Below, in pieces: positions 11,560 to 22,384 of a stretch of 64,000 nt of DNA. Position 1 is the stretch's first letter. The number at the start of each line of letters is the position of its first letter. The notes beneath the pieces were generated by a model. The model was not told the origin of the DNA. It saw only the letters and a list, made by a program, of their open reading frames with translations, and did not search any database. The stretch is from Psychrobacter sp. APC 3281. Its GTDB lineage: Bacteria; Pseudomonadota; Gammaproteobacteria; Pseudomonadales; Moraxellaceae. The stretch lies in contig NZ_JASDCS010000001.1 in assembly GCF_030407815.1 (NCBI RefSeq), forward strand, positions 434,001 to 498,000, read 5' to 3'. A program made the position numbers and the translations under genes.

Positions 11560-13020
11560 TTAAGCGCGGCGCCATGTGGTGCCAGCACGGCTATCTTCGA
11601 GCTCAATACCCGCCTCTTTTAGTTGCTCACGTATCTCATCAGCACGGGCAAAGTTTTTGTTGGCTTTAGACTCTGCACGTTCGATGATTAAATTATCAAT
11701 AACCGCATCCGTTAGACCATCTTCTGCCTGATCACCAATCACTGCTTGCAAAAACTGCTGCACTGGCTGCTGTAAAATATTTAATACCTGAGCCAATGCT
11801 TTTAGTTGCTGGGCTAATTGCCATGCGGTATCGACGTCTTCCGCTTTAATGGCTTTATTGATATCACGAGCCAATCCGAATAAGACGCTGATGGCGGTCG
11901 AGCTATTAAAGTCGTCATTCATCGCCTTGATGAAGTCTTGTCCAACCGCGCTATTATAAGCTTCAGCCACCAAATCTTCATTGATTACGATTGACTGTCC
12001 TTTTTGCTGCTCAGCCAATTTTAGTGCATTGTACAACCTACTTAGGCTATTATGCGCTTCATCTAAGGCACTATCAGAGAAGTTAACTTGGCTGCGGTAA
12101 TGGCTCGATAATAAGAAAAAACGCACCGTTTCGGGTAAGTACTTTGCCATGACATCACGAATGGTAAAAAAGTTGCCCAGTGATTTAGACATTTTTTCAC
12201 CATCGACATTGATAAAACCAACATGCATCCAGTTGCGTGCATACTCACAACCAGTTGCCGCCTCAGACTGCGCAATTTCGTTCTCATGATGCGGGAACTG
12301 TAAGTCATGACCACCGCCATGAATATCAAAGGTATTACCTAGGCACTTAGTCGACATCGCTGAGCATTCAATATGCCAGCCTGGACGCCCTTGACCCCAT
12401 GGTGATGCCCACTGCGGCTCGTCAGGTTTTGCCGCTTTCCATAGTACAAAGTCAAATGGATTACGTTTATCGCTTTCAACTTCGACTCGCGAACCTGCTT
12501 GCATATCGTCCAGATTACGCTTAGATAATTTACCATAACCGTCAAAGCTATCAACAGCATAGTAGACATCACCGTTGTCGCCTACATACGCATAGTTGCC
12601 AGTGACTAACGTCTCAATCATATCCTGCATGTCATCGATATGATCGGTCGCACGTGGCTCAGCATTTGGCATCTCACAACCAAGGGCTGTCGCGTCTTCA
12701 TGCATCGCTTCAATGAAACGCTGCGTCAATGTACCAATATCTTCACCGTTTTCAGCGGCACGAGCAATGATTTTATCATCGATATCAGTGATATTACGTA
12801 CGTAATTCACGTCGTAACCCAAACGTGCCAACCAACGAACGGCCATATCAAAACCGACCATCACTCGCGCATGACCAATATGACAATAGTCATAAACGGT
12901 CATGCCGCATACATACATACCAACCTGCCCTGCTTTTAGTGGTACAAACTGACGCTTGCTGCCAGTCAATGAATCGTAAATGGCAAGTTGGGACATCGCA
13001 TCTGCAAGTGGTGTGCTCAT
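11560..13020 (-). CDS. cysS: Cysteinyl-tRNA synthetase
   Basis: 486 residues from the ATG at 13020. An in-frame upstream extension to 13092 exists, but the family starts near [20 protein letters not shown] and a CAAGG motif sits about ten bases before this ATG. It charges tRNA-Cys. Class I signatures are present: HIGH in [11 protein letters not shown] and KMSKS in [12 protein letters not shown]. The zinc ligands are [15 protein letters not shown] and the His/Glu of [15 protein letters not shown]. The C-terminal DALR and anticodon-binding helices are complete, ending [10 protein letters not shown]. Confidence 0.97.
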   Translation of the reverse strand: MSTPLADAMSQLAIYDSLTGSKRQFVPLKAGQVGMYVCGMTVYDYCHIGHARVMVGFDMAVRWLARLGYDVNYVRNITDIDDKIIARAAENGEDIGTLTQRFIEAMHEDATALGCEMPNAEPRATDHIDDMQDMIETLVTGNYAYVGDNGDVYYAVDSFDGYGKLSKRNLDDMQAGSRVEVESDKRNPFDFVLWKAAKPDEPQWASPWGQGRPGWHIECSAMSTKCLGNTFDIHGGGHDLQFPHHENEIAQSEAATGCEYARNWMHVGFINVDGEKMSKSLGNFFTIRDVMAKYLPETVRFFLLSSHYRSQVNFSDSALDEAHNSLSRLYNALKLAEQQKGQSIVINEDLVAEAYNSAVGQDFIKAMNDDFNSSTAISVLFGLARDINKAIKAEDVDTAWQLAQQLKALAQVLNILQQPVQQFLQAVIGDQAEDGLTDAVIDNLIIERAESKANKNFARADEIREQLKEAGIELEDSRAGTTWRRA

Positions 13021-13251
13021 AGTAAAAAAGCCTTGTAACGTAAATAAAATAGAGAAATGGGAAATCTCAGCCGCCGTGTATGAATAAGCCATACCAACGA
13101 CTGTAACTATAAATCAAGAAAATAAAAAATTCAGACCAAAAATGTCGTGATATAAAACGTAACCCATTATCTTAGCGAAAACAGGCGTAAAATACTACAA
13201 TGAGCGTGCAACTAACGCTATTCAATCATAAAAACCGTTAAGGATGTAAAG

Positions 13252-13848
13252 ATGGGCAATCGCTTAAGCAAAATATACACACGTACTGGAGATGATGGCA
13301 GCACTGGTATGGCTGATGGCAGCCGCCTTAGTAAAGCGGACGATCTATTTAGCGTCATGGGTGACATCGACGAGCTCAACTCGCATATCGGCTTGGTACG
13401 TGCGCAACTAAAGCACAATAAAGGGCAATCTATAGAGAAAGAGTTCTCTGAAGCCTTGGTCATCATTCAGCACCTGTTATTCAATATAGGCGGCGAGCTT
13501 GCTATGCCAGAGTATGAAGGGGTTAATGCTACTCATATTGAATGGTTAGAGCAGCAAATCGATATGATGAATGCCACATTGCCACCGCTAAAAGACTTTA
13601 TTCTGCCGACAGGTTCTATATTGGTCAGTCAATTACACGTGGCCCGTAGTGTATGTCGCCGTGCTGAACGTCAAGCTGTGATATTGCAGCAGCAGCGCCC
13701 ACAAGCGATTCGAAGTACTGCTGTCAGCTTTATCAATCGCTTATCCGATTGGCTGTTTGTCGCTGCACGCTTTTGTACAGATCCAGAAAAAGTCTCTGAG
13801 GTGTTGTGGGACAGTCAAGCATTGAAAACGTTCACTGACAGTCAATAA
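13252..13848 (+). CDS. PduO-type cob(I)alamin adenosyltransferase
   Basis: 198 residues. It transfers the adenosyl group of ATP to cob(I)alamin to make coenzyme B12. The ATP-binding N-terminus KIYTRTGDDGSTGMADGSR is the hallmark of the PduO/YvqK family. The helical bundle holds GDIDELNSHIG and the later RSVCRRAERQAV and FINRLSDWLFVAARF motifs that form the B12/ATP site at the trimer interface. It stands alone on the plus strand with its own terminator; no B12 biosynthesis gene or cobalamin riboswitch is visible nearby. Confidence 0.93.
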   Translation: MGNRLSKIYTRTGDDGSTGMADGSRLSKADDLFSVMGDIDELNSHIGLVRAQLKHNKGQSIEKEFSEALVIIQHLLFNIGGELAMPEYEGVNATHIEWLEQQIDMMNATLPPLKDFILPTGSILVSQLHVARSVCRRAERQAVILQQQRPQAIRSTAVSFINRLSDWLFVAARFCTDPEKVSEVLWDSQALKTFTDSQ

Positions 13849-13887
13849 TACAAACTAAGTATTTAACAATAAAGAGCTTAAACCCAA

Positions 13888-13921
13888 AAAAACCCCGCGA
13901 CATAATTGTTGCGGGGTTTTT
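13888..13921 (+). terminator. Terminator after the cobalamin adenosyltransferase
   Basis: A 14-bp stem (13888-13901 with 13908-13921, one G-T wobble), GC-rich in the centre (CCCCGC/GCGGGG) with A and T tails, so it can serve both converging genes. Confidence 0.88.
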
Positions 13922-13981
13922 ATTATTCAGCGATAGCAATTCGCTCTACTGGATATCGCTATCTCTTATTACAATGACCAA

Positions 13982-14920
13982 TTAATAAGTCGCGCTGTTG
14001 TCTTCAATGATCACCATATCGATGGTTTCATCTTTAGGTACGGCTTTTGGCGTGGCGGGCTTACTAGGCTCGGCAGCATCTGCTTGAGTGTTTGCAGTCG
14101 AACTGTTCTGACTTTCAGCAGGTTTATTGATGGTTGGCGGCGGCGTAGGTTCAGTTGGACGAATTGGCTCAACTGGCGTTACGGTTCTTGGCTGACGGAT
14201 TGGCGCTGTTTGAGCCGTATCGTTGTTCTGTGTTGCACGGCGCTCAGCAGCACGTTGGGCACGTTGCTCATCCATTGCAGTTTTAAATACAGAACCTGCC
14301 ATCACATCTGCAACGACAGTAATCAAAGCAGGCTGACCTGCAATACGCGTACGCACTTGACCGCCTTGAGTACCGACGATGTAAGTAAACGCGTCATCAA
14401 CGAGCATATTGTTATTGATACGGATATTGTCTTGCGCTAAACGCGATTGTAGACTTGGCTGATTATTGGCCGCTTGTACCTGACTGGCTTGATACAAGTC
14501 TTCACTTGGTATCGTCATGCTGACACTTGCTTGGCAAGTGGTCATACCGTTTTCATTGGCTTGTTGCAAGATGGCAGCGTTTTGAACGTCAATGACAACG
14601 CCATTGGTTTTTTCGCTAACCACACCGTTTGCTAAACTGATTTCAGCATCATTTGCATAATTGGCAGCCAATGACTGTGCTTGTTGATTGAGCGTATTTT
14701 TCAGAGCTGACTTAAGGCGATCTTGCACCATAGGATCATCACAACTGATCGCAGGCGCAACGCTATTTTCAGCATCGACCGTCTCTTGTTCTGTTAGCTC
14801 TGCCTGCTCAGTAGTGTCTTCTTTATCTGAGCGATCACAGCCTGCAAGCGCCAAACCACATACCAATCCAATCCCAGCAACTTTATGCCACTTGCTCAAA
14901 CTTATATTTGCTACGCTCAT
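13982..14920 (-). CDS. Hypothetical lipoprotein
   Basis: 312 residues, family not recognised. The N-terminus has a lipoprotein signal: a hydrophobic stretch VAGIGLVCGLALAGC ending in a lipobox LALAGC, followed by an acidic, Glu/Thr-rich linker. Residues about 50-225 look folded (alternating, with SMTIPSEDLYQASQV and TYIVGTQGGQVRTRI), and the last 80 residues are Pro/Thr/Ala-rich and low complexity. No enzymatic motif is visible. It is likely a membrane-anchored envelope protein; whether it stays at the inner membrane or moves out cannot be settled. It is convergent with the adenosyltransferase and divergent from the phosphodiesterase. Confidence 0.75.
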   Translation of the reverse strand: MSVANISLSKWHKVAGIGLVCGLALAGCDRSDKEDTTEQAELTEQETVDAENSVAPAISCDDPMVQDRLKSALKNTLNQQAQSLAANYANDAEISLANGVVSEKTNGVVIDVQNAAILQQANENGMTTCQASVSMTIPSEDLYQASQVQAANNQPSLQSRLAQDNIRINNNMLVDDAFTYIVGTQGGQVRTRIAGQPALITVVADVMAGSVFKTAMDEQRAQRAAERRATQNNDTAQTAPIRQPRTVTPVEPIRPTEPTPPPTINKPAESQNSSTANTQADAAEPSKPATPKAVPKDETIDMVIIEDNSATY

Positions 14921-15250
14921 ACTAACTCTACTCCCAATTTACAGGTTCGTACCGCCACTGACTGACAGTGTTCAACATTCAAATCGCAACGCTAGCTGCT
15001 ACAGATATGAAAACCACATTATTATACGGTGTTTAAATCAAATGGTCATTAGTGTAGCCCATGGATATACAAATAGTGCCCCTTATTATGGGAAAAACCT
15101 GCGTTTGGTTGCAAAAACATAACAAACATTGTCAAGTTTAGTCCCTAAGAAGTCATATTTATAAAACTACGGATTGCATCACAGTTTTTGTTAGACGTCA
15201 TTGATATGACGCTATATGATTGGGCATAAAATCATCGATAATTGGTGCAT
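14921..15250. other. Divergent intergenic region, lipoprotein to GDPD
   Basis: No gene seen. It must hold the promoters of both divergent genes, but no convincing -35/-10 pair stands out. The one clear element is the short palindrome at 15196-15211. Confidence 0.5.
15196..15211. promoter_or_regulatory. Perfect inverted repeat upstream of the GDPD gene
   Basis: CGTCAT-TGAT-ATGACG, two perfect 6-bp arms with a 4-base spacer, 40-55 bp upstream of the start codon. The position suits an operator, but the binding protein is unknown and a chance palindrome is possible. Confidence 0.35.
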
Positions 15251-15979
15251 ATGATAAATTTTAGAGATACATTATTACTAGGTCATCGAGGCGCACGCGG
15301 TGAGGCGTTAGAAAATACCTTTTCAGGCTTTCAATACTCTCAAAATCTTAAGTCAAGAGGCTTAGCAGGCGTAGAATTTGATATACAACTAAACGCTGAC
15401 GGTCACTTAATTGTATTCCATGACGATGATTTAGAGCGTATGTGCGGTCGGCAATCACGTATTGATCAGTTAAAACTGACTGAGATTCAGTGCCAATTGC
15501 AGTTTGGCCAACCTATTATCACATTGGCGAGCATAGCGCCTGCACTTAGTGGATTTAACGTTATTGAGCTGGAAATTAAGACGCATAGCCGTACCAACTA
15601 TGCAGTATTGATTGCAGCGCTTCGGCAGGCATTTATTGATACACCTCTTGCCAGCTTACCAGTTGTATTGACGAGCTTCGATGTCGAGTTACACAACCGT
15701 TTACAACGTCACAAACTATTATCTCATATGCCTCGCGGCTTGCTTATTCGTACGCCAGAAGCGTTGGCAAGCGCGACCAATACCGCATTGCAACTCGGCT
15801 GTATTCAACTGGGCATTCATTATCCGCTTTTGACCCAAGCCGTCATCAAGCATAGCCACCGTTATGGATTGCCCGTAAGTGCTTGGACGGTTAATGATAT
15901 TCCCACCATTGAGCAGCTCATCAAATGGGAGACTGATGTCATCATTACGGATTTTCCAAGTCATTTGCTGTTGCCTTGA
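15251..15979 (+). CDS. Glycerophosphodiester phosphodiesterase
   Basis: 242 residues from the ATG at 15251 (TTG at 15242 and GTG at 15245 are in-frame alternatives). It hydrolyses glycerophosphodiesters to glycerol-3-phosphate and an alcohol. The GDPD catalytic signature LLGHRGARGEALENTFSGF supplies His/Arg/Glu, followed by VEFDIQLNADGHLIVFHDDDLERM with the metal-binding Glu/Asp and second His. A C-terminal VSAWTVNDIPTIEQLIKWETD matches the closing barrel strand. There is no signal peptide, so it is probably cytoplasmic (UgpQ-like). It has no obvious operon partner. Confidence 0.92.
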   Translation: MINFRDTLLLGHRGARGEALENTFSGFQYSQNLKSRGLAGVEFDIQLNADGHLIVFHDDDLERMCGRQSRIDQLKLTEIQCQLQFGQPIITLASIAPALSGFNVIELEIKTHSRTNYAVLIAALRQAFIDTPLASLPVVLTSFDVELHNRLQRHKLLSHMPRGLLIRTPEALASATNTALQLGCIQLGIHYPLLTQAVIKHSHRYGLPVSAWTVNDIPTIEQLIKWETDVIITDFPSHLLLP

Positions 15980-16225
15980 CCGAGTTATCCGTACTTTTTT
16001 GATATTTAATCATTTTTTCGAGAAACGCATTCTTTCCTACATATCTACCCTTCTTGTTACACTTCTCCTTCATGTCTGATAAGTCACTCGTATTTTTGAT
16101 CAATACATTCTATAATCCATACAAGTTATTGTTATTTAGCAATATTTTTATAGTGTATAAGTGTTCACTTTACACGCTTTTTAAGGTACTATGGTGGCTT
16201 AAATTAATACCGTTAGGGATATTAT

Positions 16226-17629
16226 ATGATTGCAAAAAAAGCACTTGGCTTACCGCTTAAAGGCTTACGTTTCGCTATCAAATCTGGTGATACGCTTGTA
16301 AAGACCGCCAGCACTCAAGTAACGCGTTTTAAAACTCGTTTCGATGAGAAAAAAGCGCAAATGGCGCTTGATGAGCAGCCTGTTGCAAAACGCAATTATG
16401 CGAAAGCTTCTGAGCAAGCGGATCTTTCTGCGCAAGAGCAAAGCATTGATATGCGTGAGTTTGAATTTACCAAAGCACCAATTAACTGGATTCCAGCGGC
16501 TATTTTAGTAGCGACGCCAATTGCTGCTGCTGTGATTACGCCATGGTATCTATGGACTCATGAAGTTAGCGCTCCTGTTTGGGGTGTGTTTGGTGCCTTT
16601 ATGGTATGGACAGGTATCAGTATCACGGCGGGTTACCATCGTCTGCTATCGCACCGTGCTTACAAAGCGCACCCTATTGTCAAAAACTTTTTATTGTTAG
16701 GTTCAACCTTAGCCGTACAAGGCTCAGCGTTTGATTGGGTTTCTGGACATCGTACTCACCATCGTCATGTAGATGATCGTTTGGACGATCCATATTCAGC
16801 ACAGCGTGGTTTTTGGTTCAGCCATATTGGTTGGATGCTACGCAACTACCCTAGCGGTAAATTTGATTATAAAAACATTCCTGATTTGACCAAAGACAGA
16901 GTCTTACAGATTCAGCATAAATATTATGGTTTGTGGGTAGTTGCCATGAATGTTGGTATGGTTGCTGCTATTGGTTGGCTCATTGGTGATGTTTGGGGTA
17001 CTTTACTGATCGCTGGTTTGCTGCGCTTGGTATTAACTCATCACTTCACCTTCTTCATCAATTCGCTATGTCATATGTTTGGTACACGTCCTTATACGGA
17101 TACTAATAGTGCTCGTGATAACTTTATTTTAGCGATATTTACGTGGGGTGAGGGTTATCATAACTATCATCATTTCTTCCAGTATGATTATCGTAATGGC
17201 GTGAAATGGTGGCAATATGATCCAACAAAATGGTTGATTGCTGGTTTATCAAAAATCGGTTTAACGACGGATTTGCGTACTGTTGATGATACGACTATTA
17301 AGCATGCCGAAGTGCAAATGCAGTTCAAAGCAGCACAACAGCAGATCGATACAGCCACAAGCACTGGGCTTGATCTTCCTCATGCGATGAAGAGCTTCCA
17401 AGACCGCATTAAGTTTGAATACGATGCATTTAAACAAACTGTCGAAGAATGGCAATCACTGAAAGCTCAAACTATTGAAATGAAAAAAATAGAATGTGCT
17501 GATCGCTTACGTGAAGTTGATGATAAGCTAAAGCATGATTATGCGAAAATTGAACAGAAAATCCTTGAGCATAACAGCAATCTAAAAACTGCTTTCCGCT
17601 CTATTGGCGCGAACGAAAAAGCGGCTTAA
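16226..17629 (+). CDS. Acyl-CoA delta-9 fatty acid desaturase with C-terminal helical extension
   Basis: 467 residues. A membrane di-iron desaturase with the three histidine boxes HRLLSH, HRTHHRHVD and EGYHNYHHFF, and four hydrophobic segments around them (for example WIPAAILVATPIAAAVITPW). It would introduce a cis double bond into saturated acyl chains, raising membrane fluidity, as expected in a cold-adapted bacterium. Beyond the catalytic core there is a basic N-terminal extension of about 80 residues and a charged, coiled-coil-like C-terminal tail of about 110 residues, both longer than usual for the family. AGGGA lies about seven bases before the ATG. It is monocistronic with a strong terminator. 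Confidence 0.92.
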   Translation: MIAKKALGLPLKGLRFAIKSGDTLVKTASTQVTRFKTRFDEKKAQMALDEQPVAKRNYAKASEQADLSAQEQSIDMREFEFTKAPINWIPAAILVATPIAAAVITPWYLWTHEVSAPVWGVFGAFMVWTGISITAGYHRLLSHRAYKAHPIVKNFLLLGSTLAVQGSAFDWVSGHRTHHRHVDDRLDDPYSAQRGFWFSHIGWMLRNYPSGKFDYKNIPDLTKDRVLQIQHKYYGLWVVAMNVGMVAAIGWLIGDVWGTLLIAGLLRLVLTHHFTFFINSLCHMFGTRPYTDTNSARDNFILAIFTWGEGYHNYHHFFQYDYRNGVKWWQYDPTKWLIAGLSKIGLTTDLRTVDDTTIKHAEVQMQFKAAQQQIDTATSTGLDLPHAMKSFQDRIKFEYDAFKQTVEEWQSLKAQTIEMKKIECADRLREVDDKLKHDYAKIEQKILEHNSNLKTAFRSIGANEKAA

Positions 17630-17667
17630 TTAATCTCTGATTAGTTTTATAATTTTGAAGCTTCTCC

Positions 17668-17700
17668 ATCCCCCTATCCGTCCTAGATAGGGGGATTTTT
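17668..17700 (+). terminator. Terminator after the desaturase
   Basis: Perfect 11-bp stem ATCCCCCTATC / GATAGGGGGAT (17668-17678 with 17686-17696), seven-base loop, then a run of T residues. Confidence 0.9.
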
Positions 17701-17917
17701 TTGCTTATACTTTATCGATTATGTCATTACAGCTACTTCTAATGATTTTATTATCATAATAAATAATAAAATACATTGGCTGAACCATTGCTTTCTCTAA
17801 TCCAAAAACAATAACCATCTCATCCATCATATTCAGTTAATTAAAGACCGAAAAATTTATTTTTTGTCCAGATATTACAAGAGACGGACAGAGTGCAACG
17901 ATGCCATATGAGAGCTA

Positions 17918-17926
17918 TGCTATAGT
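17918..17926 (+). promoter_or_regulatory. Extended -10 promoter element of selO
   Basis: TGC followed by TATAGT (17921-17926) fits an extended -10 (TGnTATAAT). No good -35 is seen at 17 bp, which extended -10 promoters can tolerate. Transcription would start near 17933. Confidence 0.5.
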
Positions 17927-17964
17927 GACATTCTCACTTTTATATTTTAATGGAAACGGCCTGT

Positions 17965-19431
17965 ATGCGTTATCAAAACACTTACGTCAACCTAGACACG
18001 CGCCTTTATCATGAGCAGCCACCGACGCCACTAGACAATCCTCGTGTCGGTCACTTCAACACTCAAGTTGCACAGCAGTTAGGTTGGGCAAACGACGAGG
18101 ACCTGATGACCAATTGGGTTGAGATATTGGGCGGTCAATACGTGCCAGCTAACTTTAAACCATTATCGATGGCCTATGCTGGTCACCAGTTTGGACAGTG
18201 GGCTGGGCAATTGGGCGACGGACGCGGTTTGCTCATGGCACAGGTACTCGATAATGATGGACAGCCACAAGACTTGCACCTCAAAGGCGCTGGCTTGACG
18301 CCCTACTCACGCATGGGTGATGGACGAGCAGTCTTACGTAGTACTATTCGCGAATACCTGTGCGGTCATGCATTGACCCAGCTTGGCATCCCCTCATCTA
18401 ACGCATTGGGGTTTGTGGTATCTGATACGAGAGTGCGCCGTGAGCGTATCGAAGCAGGTGCAGCGTTGATGCGTGTGGCTGATAGTCATATTCGTCTCGG
18501 TCATGTCGAGTGGATTGCCAGCTTCGCCCCTGATGTACTGGGTGAGTTCACCGACTATATGATTGACACTTATTATCCAGAGTGCCGTGATAGCGAAGCG
18601 CCTGTCTTAGCTTTTTTGACCGCAGTGGTCGAGCGTACGGCCCGTATGATTGCTGATTGGCAATTGATTGGCTTTGCTCATGGTGTGATGAATACAGATA
18701 ACTTATCTATCACGGGCAGTACTTTGGACTTCGGGCCGTTTGGCTTTATGGAGCGCTTCAATCCTGCATGGATTAATAATCATTCTGACCATACGGGTCG
18801 TTACGCTTATCAGAATCAGCCTGCTATTGGGCATTGGAATCTAAACGTTTGGCTGCCACACTTTATGCGCCTAGAAGGCGTTACTCGTGAGACGCTTGCT
18901 GATTGCCTAGCGCCTTACGAAGCAACCTTTATGCAGCACTATCAGCAAGGTCTGTGCCGTAAGCTTGGCCTACCGCATCAAAGAGAAAGTCTCAGCTTGG
19001 CCTTTGAATGGTTGACGCTATTAGAAGACAACTTGCTCGACTACACCAATAGCTTCCGCGCACTACTCGGTTTGGTCGCACCAGCAGATCATCCTTATGA
19101 GCAAAAGCTACTGGATACCATGACCACTGAATTAAGCGGTGATGCGCAGCAAGTATGGCAAGACTGGTCAGCACGTTATCTGGCACAGATCGAGCAGCTG
19201 CTACTTGAGCAGGCAGTTAACGACATGACAACCAACAATCCTGTTTATGTTCTTCGTAATAGCATGGCGCAGCGTGCAATTACTGCCGCAGAGCAAGGTC
19301 AGTTTGAAGAGGTTGATCGAGTGTTTCGTTTATTAGCCAATCCTTATAGCGTGCAAGATATCGCTAATGATCTAGATAGTAATGCGCCTGCGCCTGATAC
19401 ACCGCAGATGCCCATTAGTTGCTCGTCTTAG
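17965..19431 (+). CDS. selO: Protein adenylyltransferase SelO
   Basis: 488 residues from ATG 17965; an in-frame ATG at 17950 would add five residues, but the family normally starts close to MRYQNTYVNLD. SelO is a pseudokinase-fold enzyme that transfers AMP from ATP to Ser/Thr/Tyr of target proteins under oxidative stress. Signatures include MAYAGHQFGQWAGQLGDGRG, HLKGAGLTPYSRMGDGRAVL and FAHGVMNTDNLSI (catalytic-loop equivalent, with the metal-binding N and D residues). DFGPFGFM is the DFG-like motif. The C-terminus ends PISCSS; this terminal Cys position corresponds to the Sec/redox Cys of SelO proteins. Confidence 0.95.
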   Translation: MRYQNTYVNLDTRLYHEQPPTPLDNPRVGHFNTQVAQQLGWANDEDLMTNWVEILGGQYVPANFKPLSMAYAGHQFGQWAGQLGDGRGLLMAQVLDNDGQPQDLHLKGAGLTPYSRMGDGRAVLRSTIREYLCGHALTQLGIPSSNALGFVVSDTRVRRERIEAGAALMRVADSHIRLGHVEWIASFAPDVLGEFTDYMIDTYYPECRDSEAPVLAFLTAVVERTARMIADWQLIGFAHGVMNTDNLSITGSTLDFGPFGFMERFNPAWINNHSDHTGRYAYQNQPAIGHWNLNVWLPHFMRLEGVTRETLADCLAPYEATFMQHYQQGLCRKLGLPHQRESLSLAFEWLTLLEDNLLDYTNSFRALLGLVAPADHPYEQKLLDTMTTELSGDAQQVWQDWSARYLAQIEQLLLEQAVNDMTTNNPVYVLRNSMAQRAITAAEQGQFEEVDRVFRLLANPYSVQDIANDLDSNAPAPDTPQMPISCSS

Positions 19432-19775
19432 TAGTTGCTCGTCCTAGCACCTTTCAATTCTGTAATATTTTGAAATTAAGGTTGATATTTAGACGCATTT
19501 CTTGGCATTATCAACGAGATAAATAACGAATATCATTTTATTATATTATTCGCACAATTCACTGTTGTTGACTAGGCAGTGAATTGGCAATAATGCTAGA
19601 ATGAATATTTTAGCTAGTTTGCTTTTTTGACCTGATCTTTGATCGTCGACCATGATTCTGATGGTCGTGAGTCGTTTAACGTCTTTGTACCTTTCAATTA
19701 TTATCATTCAATGACTTTTGGAGGGTTAGACGTTGTTTTTTATCACCATTTAATTTATTCCAATTTATTCCAACC
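19432..19775. other. Intergenic region, selO to maeB, with two hairpins
   Basis: No gene seen. Two inverted repeats stand out: CAATTCACTG/CAGTGAATTG (19555-19564 with 19577-19586, 10-bp perfect stem, 12-base loop) and CGACCAT/ATGGTCG (19647-19653 with 19661-19667). Neither is followed by a T tract, so they are not standard terminators. They could be structured leader elements of maeB or the 3' end of selO mRNA. Confidence 0.45.
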
Positions 19776-22106
19776 ATGGCAATTATTATGAATGACGATA
19801 CCACTTCGAATACGGATAACCTCAGTACAGAAAAAGAACAGTTTGAACAAGCTGCCTTACATTACCATGAGTTTCCACGCCCAGGTAAAATTTCGGTAAC
19901 CCCTACTAAGCAGCTAGCCAACCAACGTGATTTAGCACTCGCTTACTCTCCAGGCGTTGCTGTACCTTGTCTTGAGATCCAAAGAGATCCAAAACTTGCG
20001 TCTAAATACACGGCACGTAATAACCTAGTTGGTGTTATCACTAACGGTACTGCTGTACTTGGTCTGGGTAATATCGGTCCATTGGCATCGAAGCCAGTTA
20101 TGGAAGGTAAAGGCGTTCTATTTAAGAAGTTCGCAGGTATCGACGTTTTTGATATTGAAATTGCTCAAAACGATCCAGATAAGTTCATTGAAGCGGTTGC
20201 CTCGCTTGAGCCTACCTTTGGTGGTATCAACCTAGAAGACATCAAAGCACCAGAATGTTTCAAAATCGAGCGCGTACTACGTGAGCGCATGAACATTCCT
20301 GTGTTCCATGATGATCAACATGGGACGTCAATCATCGTTGCCGCAGCCATGCTAAATGCTTTGTTGATTACTGGCAAAAAGATTGAAGATATTAAAATTG
20401 TTTGTTCAGGCGCAGGCGCAGCAGCCATTTCTTGCCTAGATATCATTTGCGCACTTGGTGTTAATAAGAACAACATCATTGTTTCAGATTCACGCGGTAT
20501 CATCACCACTAGCCGTGAAAACCTTGACGAAACCAAACAACGCTATGCTCGTGATGTTACGGCTACTTCTATCGAAGAAGTCATGGACGATGTCGATATG
20601 TTCTTAGGCTTATCTATGCCTGGTACATTGTCTGAAGACATGGTTCGCCGTATGGCAAAAGACCCTATCGTCTTTGCACTTGCCAACCCAACACCTGAAA
20701 TCATGCCAGAATTGGCACATGCCGTACGTCCAGACGTCATCATGGCAACTGGTCGTTCAGACTATCCAAACCAAGTAAACAACGCGCTATGCTTCCCATA
20801 CATCTTCCGTGGTGCATTGGATGTTGGTGCGACCACCGTTAACGAAGAGATGAAAGTCGCCTGCGTAAAAGCAATCGCTGCGATGGCACACGTTGAAGCC
20901 ACTCCAACTACCAGCGCTAGAAACATCGAAAAGATGCAGAGCTTTGGTCGTGACTACTTAATCCCAGGCCCTCTAGAGCCAAATCTAATCATTGAAATCG
21001 CATCTGCTGTTGCCAAAGCAGCGATGGATTCAGGCGTTGCCACGTTACCGATCGATGACATGCAAGCCTATCGTCAGCGTCTGTCTGAGTTTGTTTATAA
21101 CTCAGCGTTTGTCATGAAGCCAATCTTTGCTCGTGCTAAAGCCGATCCAAAACGTATCGTGTACTGTGAAGGTGAAGACAACAATATCTTACTTGCTGTG
21201 CAAGTCGTCGTTGATGAGAAGTTAGCACAACCTATCTTGGTTGGTCGCCCTTCAGTTATCGAAGCCAATATCAAAAAGCTAGGCCTACGTCTAAAAGCTG
21301 GCGAGAACATTACCATCGTCAACGTTGATGACGATCCTCGCTACAAAGACTACTGGCAGGGCTACTACGAGAAGAACAAACGCCGCGGTGTAAGCATTGA
21401 GCTTGCTCGTCGTGATGTTCGCCGTAAGACGACTTTGATTGGTTCTTTGCTGGTTGAAAATGGTGCAGCAGATGGCATGGTATGTGGTACATTTGGCCAT
21501 TACCAATTGCATCTAAAATACGTTGAAAGCGTCATTGGCAAAAAACAAGGTATGAACGACTTCTATGCGATGAATGCGGTACTCATGCAAGATCGTAATA
21601 TCTTTATCGCTGATACTTATGTCCATGAAGACCCAACAGCTGAGCAATTGGCTGAAATGACTGTCTTGGCAACGGATCAGCTACGTCGCTTTGGTATTAC
21701 GCCACGCGTCGCGCTAGTGTCTCATTCTAACTTTGGTGCTTCAGATCGTGCCAGCGCTGTCAAAATGCGCAAGGTTCATGAACTATTAACAAATATGAAT
21801 GTCGACTTTGAGTTTGAAGGCGAAATGCAAGGTGATGCCGCGCTTAACGAAAATATTCGTCTAAACGATATGCCATCAAGCCCATTGAAAGGTGCAGCGA
21901 ACTTGCTTATCTTGCCAACCCTTGATGCCTCAAACATCGCTTTCAACCTGCTTAAAACAGCGACTGGCAGTGCTTCTATTGGCCCTATCCTATTAGGTAC
22001 TAATAAGCCGGTACACATTTTGACGCCATCAGCGACAGCACGTGGTATCGTCAACATGACTGCACTGACCGTTACTGAAGCGCAAGACCTAGAAAACGAA
22101 AAATAA
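19776..22106 (+). CDS. maeB: NADP-dependent malic enzyme with C-terminal phosphotransacetylase-like domain
   Basis: 776 residues. It decarboxylates malate to pyruvate with reduction of NADP+, supplying NADPH and pyruvate during growth on C4 or acetyl-CoA-yielding substrates. Residues about 1-430 are the malic enzyme domain: [14 protein letters not shown] with the catalytic Tyr region, [14 protein letters not shown], and the nucleotide fold [13 protein letters not shown]. Residues about 440-770 are a phosphate acetyltransferase-like regulatory domain, the MaeB two-domain layout that senses acetyl-CoA in E. coli. An in-frame ATG at 19788 is an alternative start; no good Shine-Dalgarno supports either. 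Confidence 0.95.
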   Translation: MAIIMNDDTTSNTDNLSTEKEQFEQAALHYHEFPRPGKISVTPTKQLANQRDLALAYSPGVAVPCLEIQRDPKLASKYTARNNLVGVITNGTAVLGLGNIGPLASKPVMEGKGVLFKKFAGIDVFDIEIAQNDPDKFIEAVASLEPTFGGINLEDIKAPECFKIERVLRERMNIPVFHDDQHGTSIIVAAAMLNALLITGKKIEDIKIVCSGAGAAAISCLDIICALGVNKNNIIVSDSRGIITTSRENLDETKQRYARDVTATSIEEVMDDVDMFLGLSMPGTLSEDMVRRMAKDPIVFALANPTPEIMPELAHAVRPDVIMATGRSDYPNQVNNALCFPYIFRGALDVGATTVNEEMKVACVKAIAAMAHVEATPTTSARNIEKMQSFGRDYLIPGPLEPNLIIEIASAVAKAAMDSGVATLPIDDMQAYRQRLSEFVYNSAFVMKPIFARAKADPKRIVYCEGEDNNILLAVQVVVDEKLAQPILVGRPSVIEANIKKLGLRLKAGENITIVNVDDDPRYKDYWQGYYEKNKRRGVSIELARRDVRRKTTLIGSLLVENGAADGMVCGTFGHYQLHLKYVESVIGKKQGMNDFYAMNAVLMQDRNIFIADTYVHEDPTAEQLAEMTVLATDQLRRFGITPRVALVSHSNFGASDRASAVKMRKVHELLTNMNVDFEFEGEMQGDAALNENIRLNDMPSSPLKGAANLLILPTLDASNIAFNLLKTATGSASIGPILLGTNKPVHILTPSATARGIVNMTALTVTEAQDLENEK

Positions 22107-22245
22107 TCATATATCATACCCATTATGAATGCATTATAGTCAGTTCAATATAATTTGGATACAAGGAAGCTGAGTGAAAGTACTACAAATAGTAGACTGA
22201 GCGAGGCTGGCACCATACTCAATTTATAGAGGATTGACTATATTA

Positions 22246-22280
22246 AGAAGGGCTCTGTCATCCATTGACAGAGCCCTTCT
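22246..22280 (+). terminator. Hairpin after maeB, probable terminator
   Basis: A perfect 15-bp stem (22246-22260 with 22266-22280, AGAAGGGCTCTGTCA) and a five-base loop. No long T run follows, so it may need Rho or act as an mRNA-stabilising hairpin. Confidence 0.6.
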
Positions 22281-22384
22281 GATATACTAAAACCAGTCAA
22301 TGCGACTTATAGAGCATTGGCTGTTTTTTTGATTCATAAAAATTGGGCTAGTGATATAAAGCTCAATAATAAGAAGAGGCTTTT

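Larger units (their letters stand above)
17630..17964. other. Intergenic region, desaturase to selO
   Basis: Holds the desaturase terminator and an AT-rich stretch leading into the selO promoter. No small gene is seen. Confidence 0.5.
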
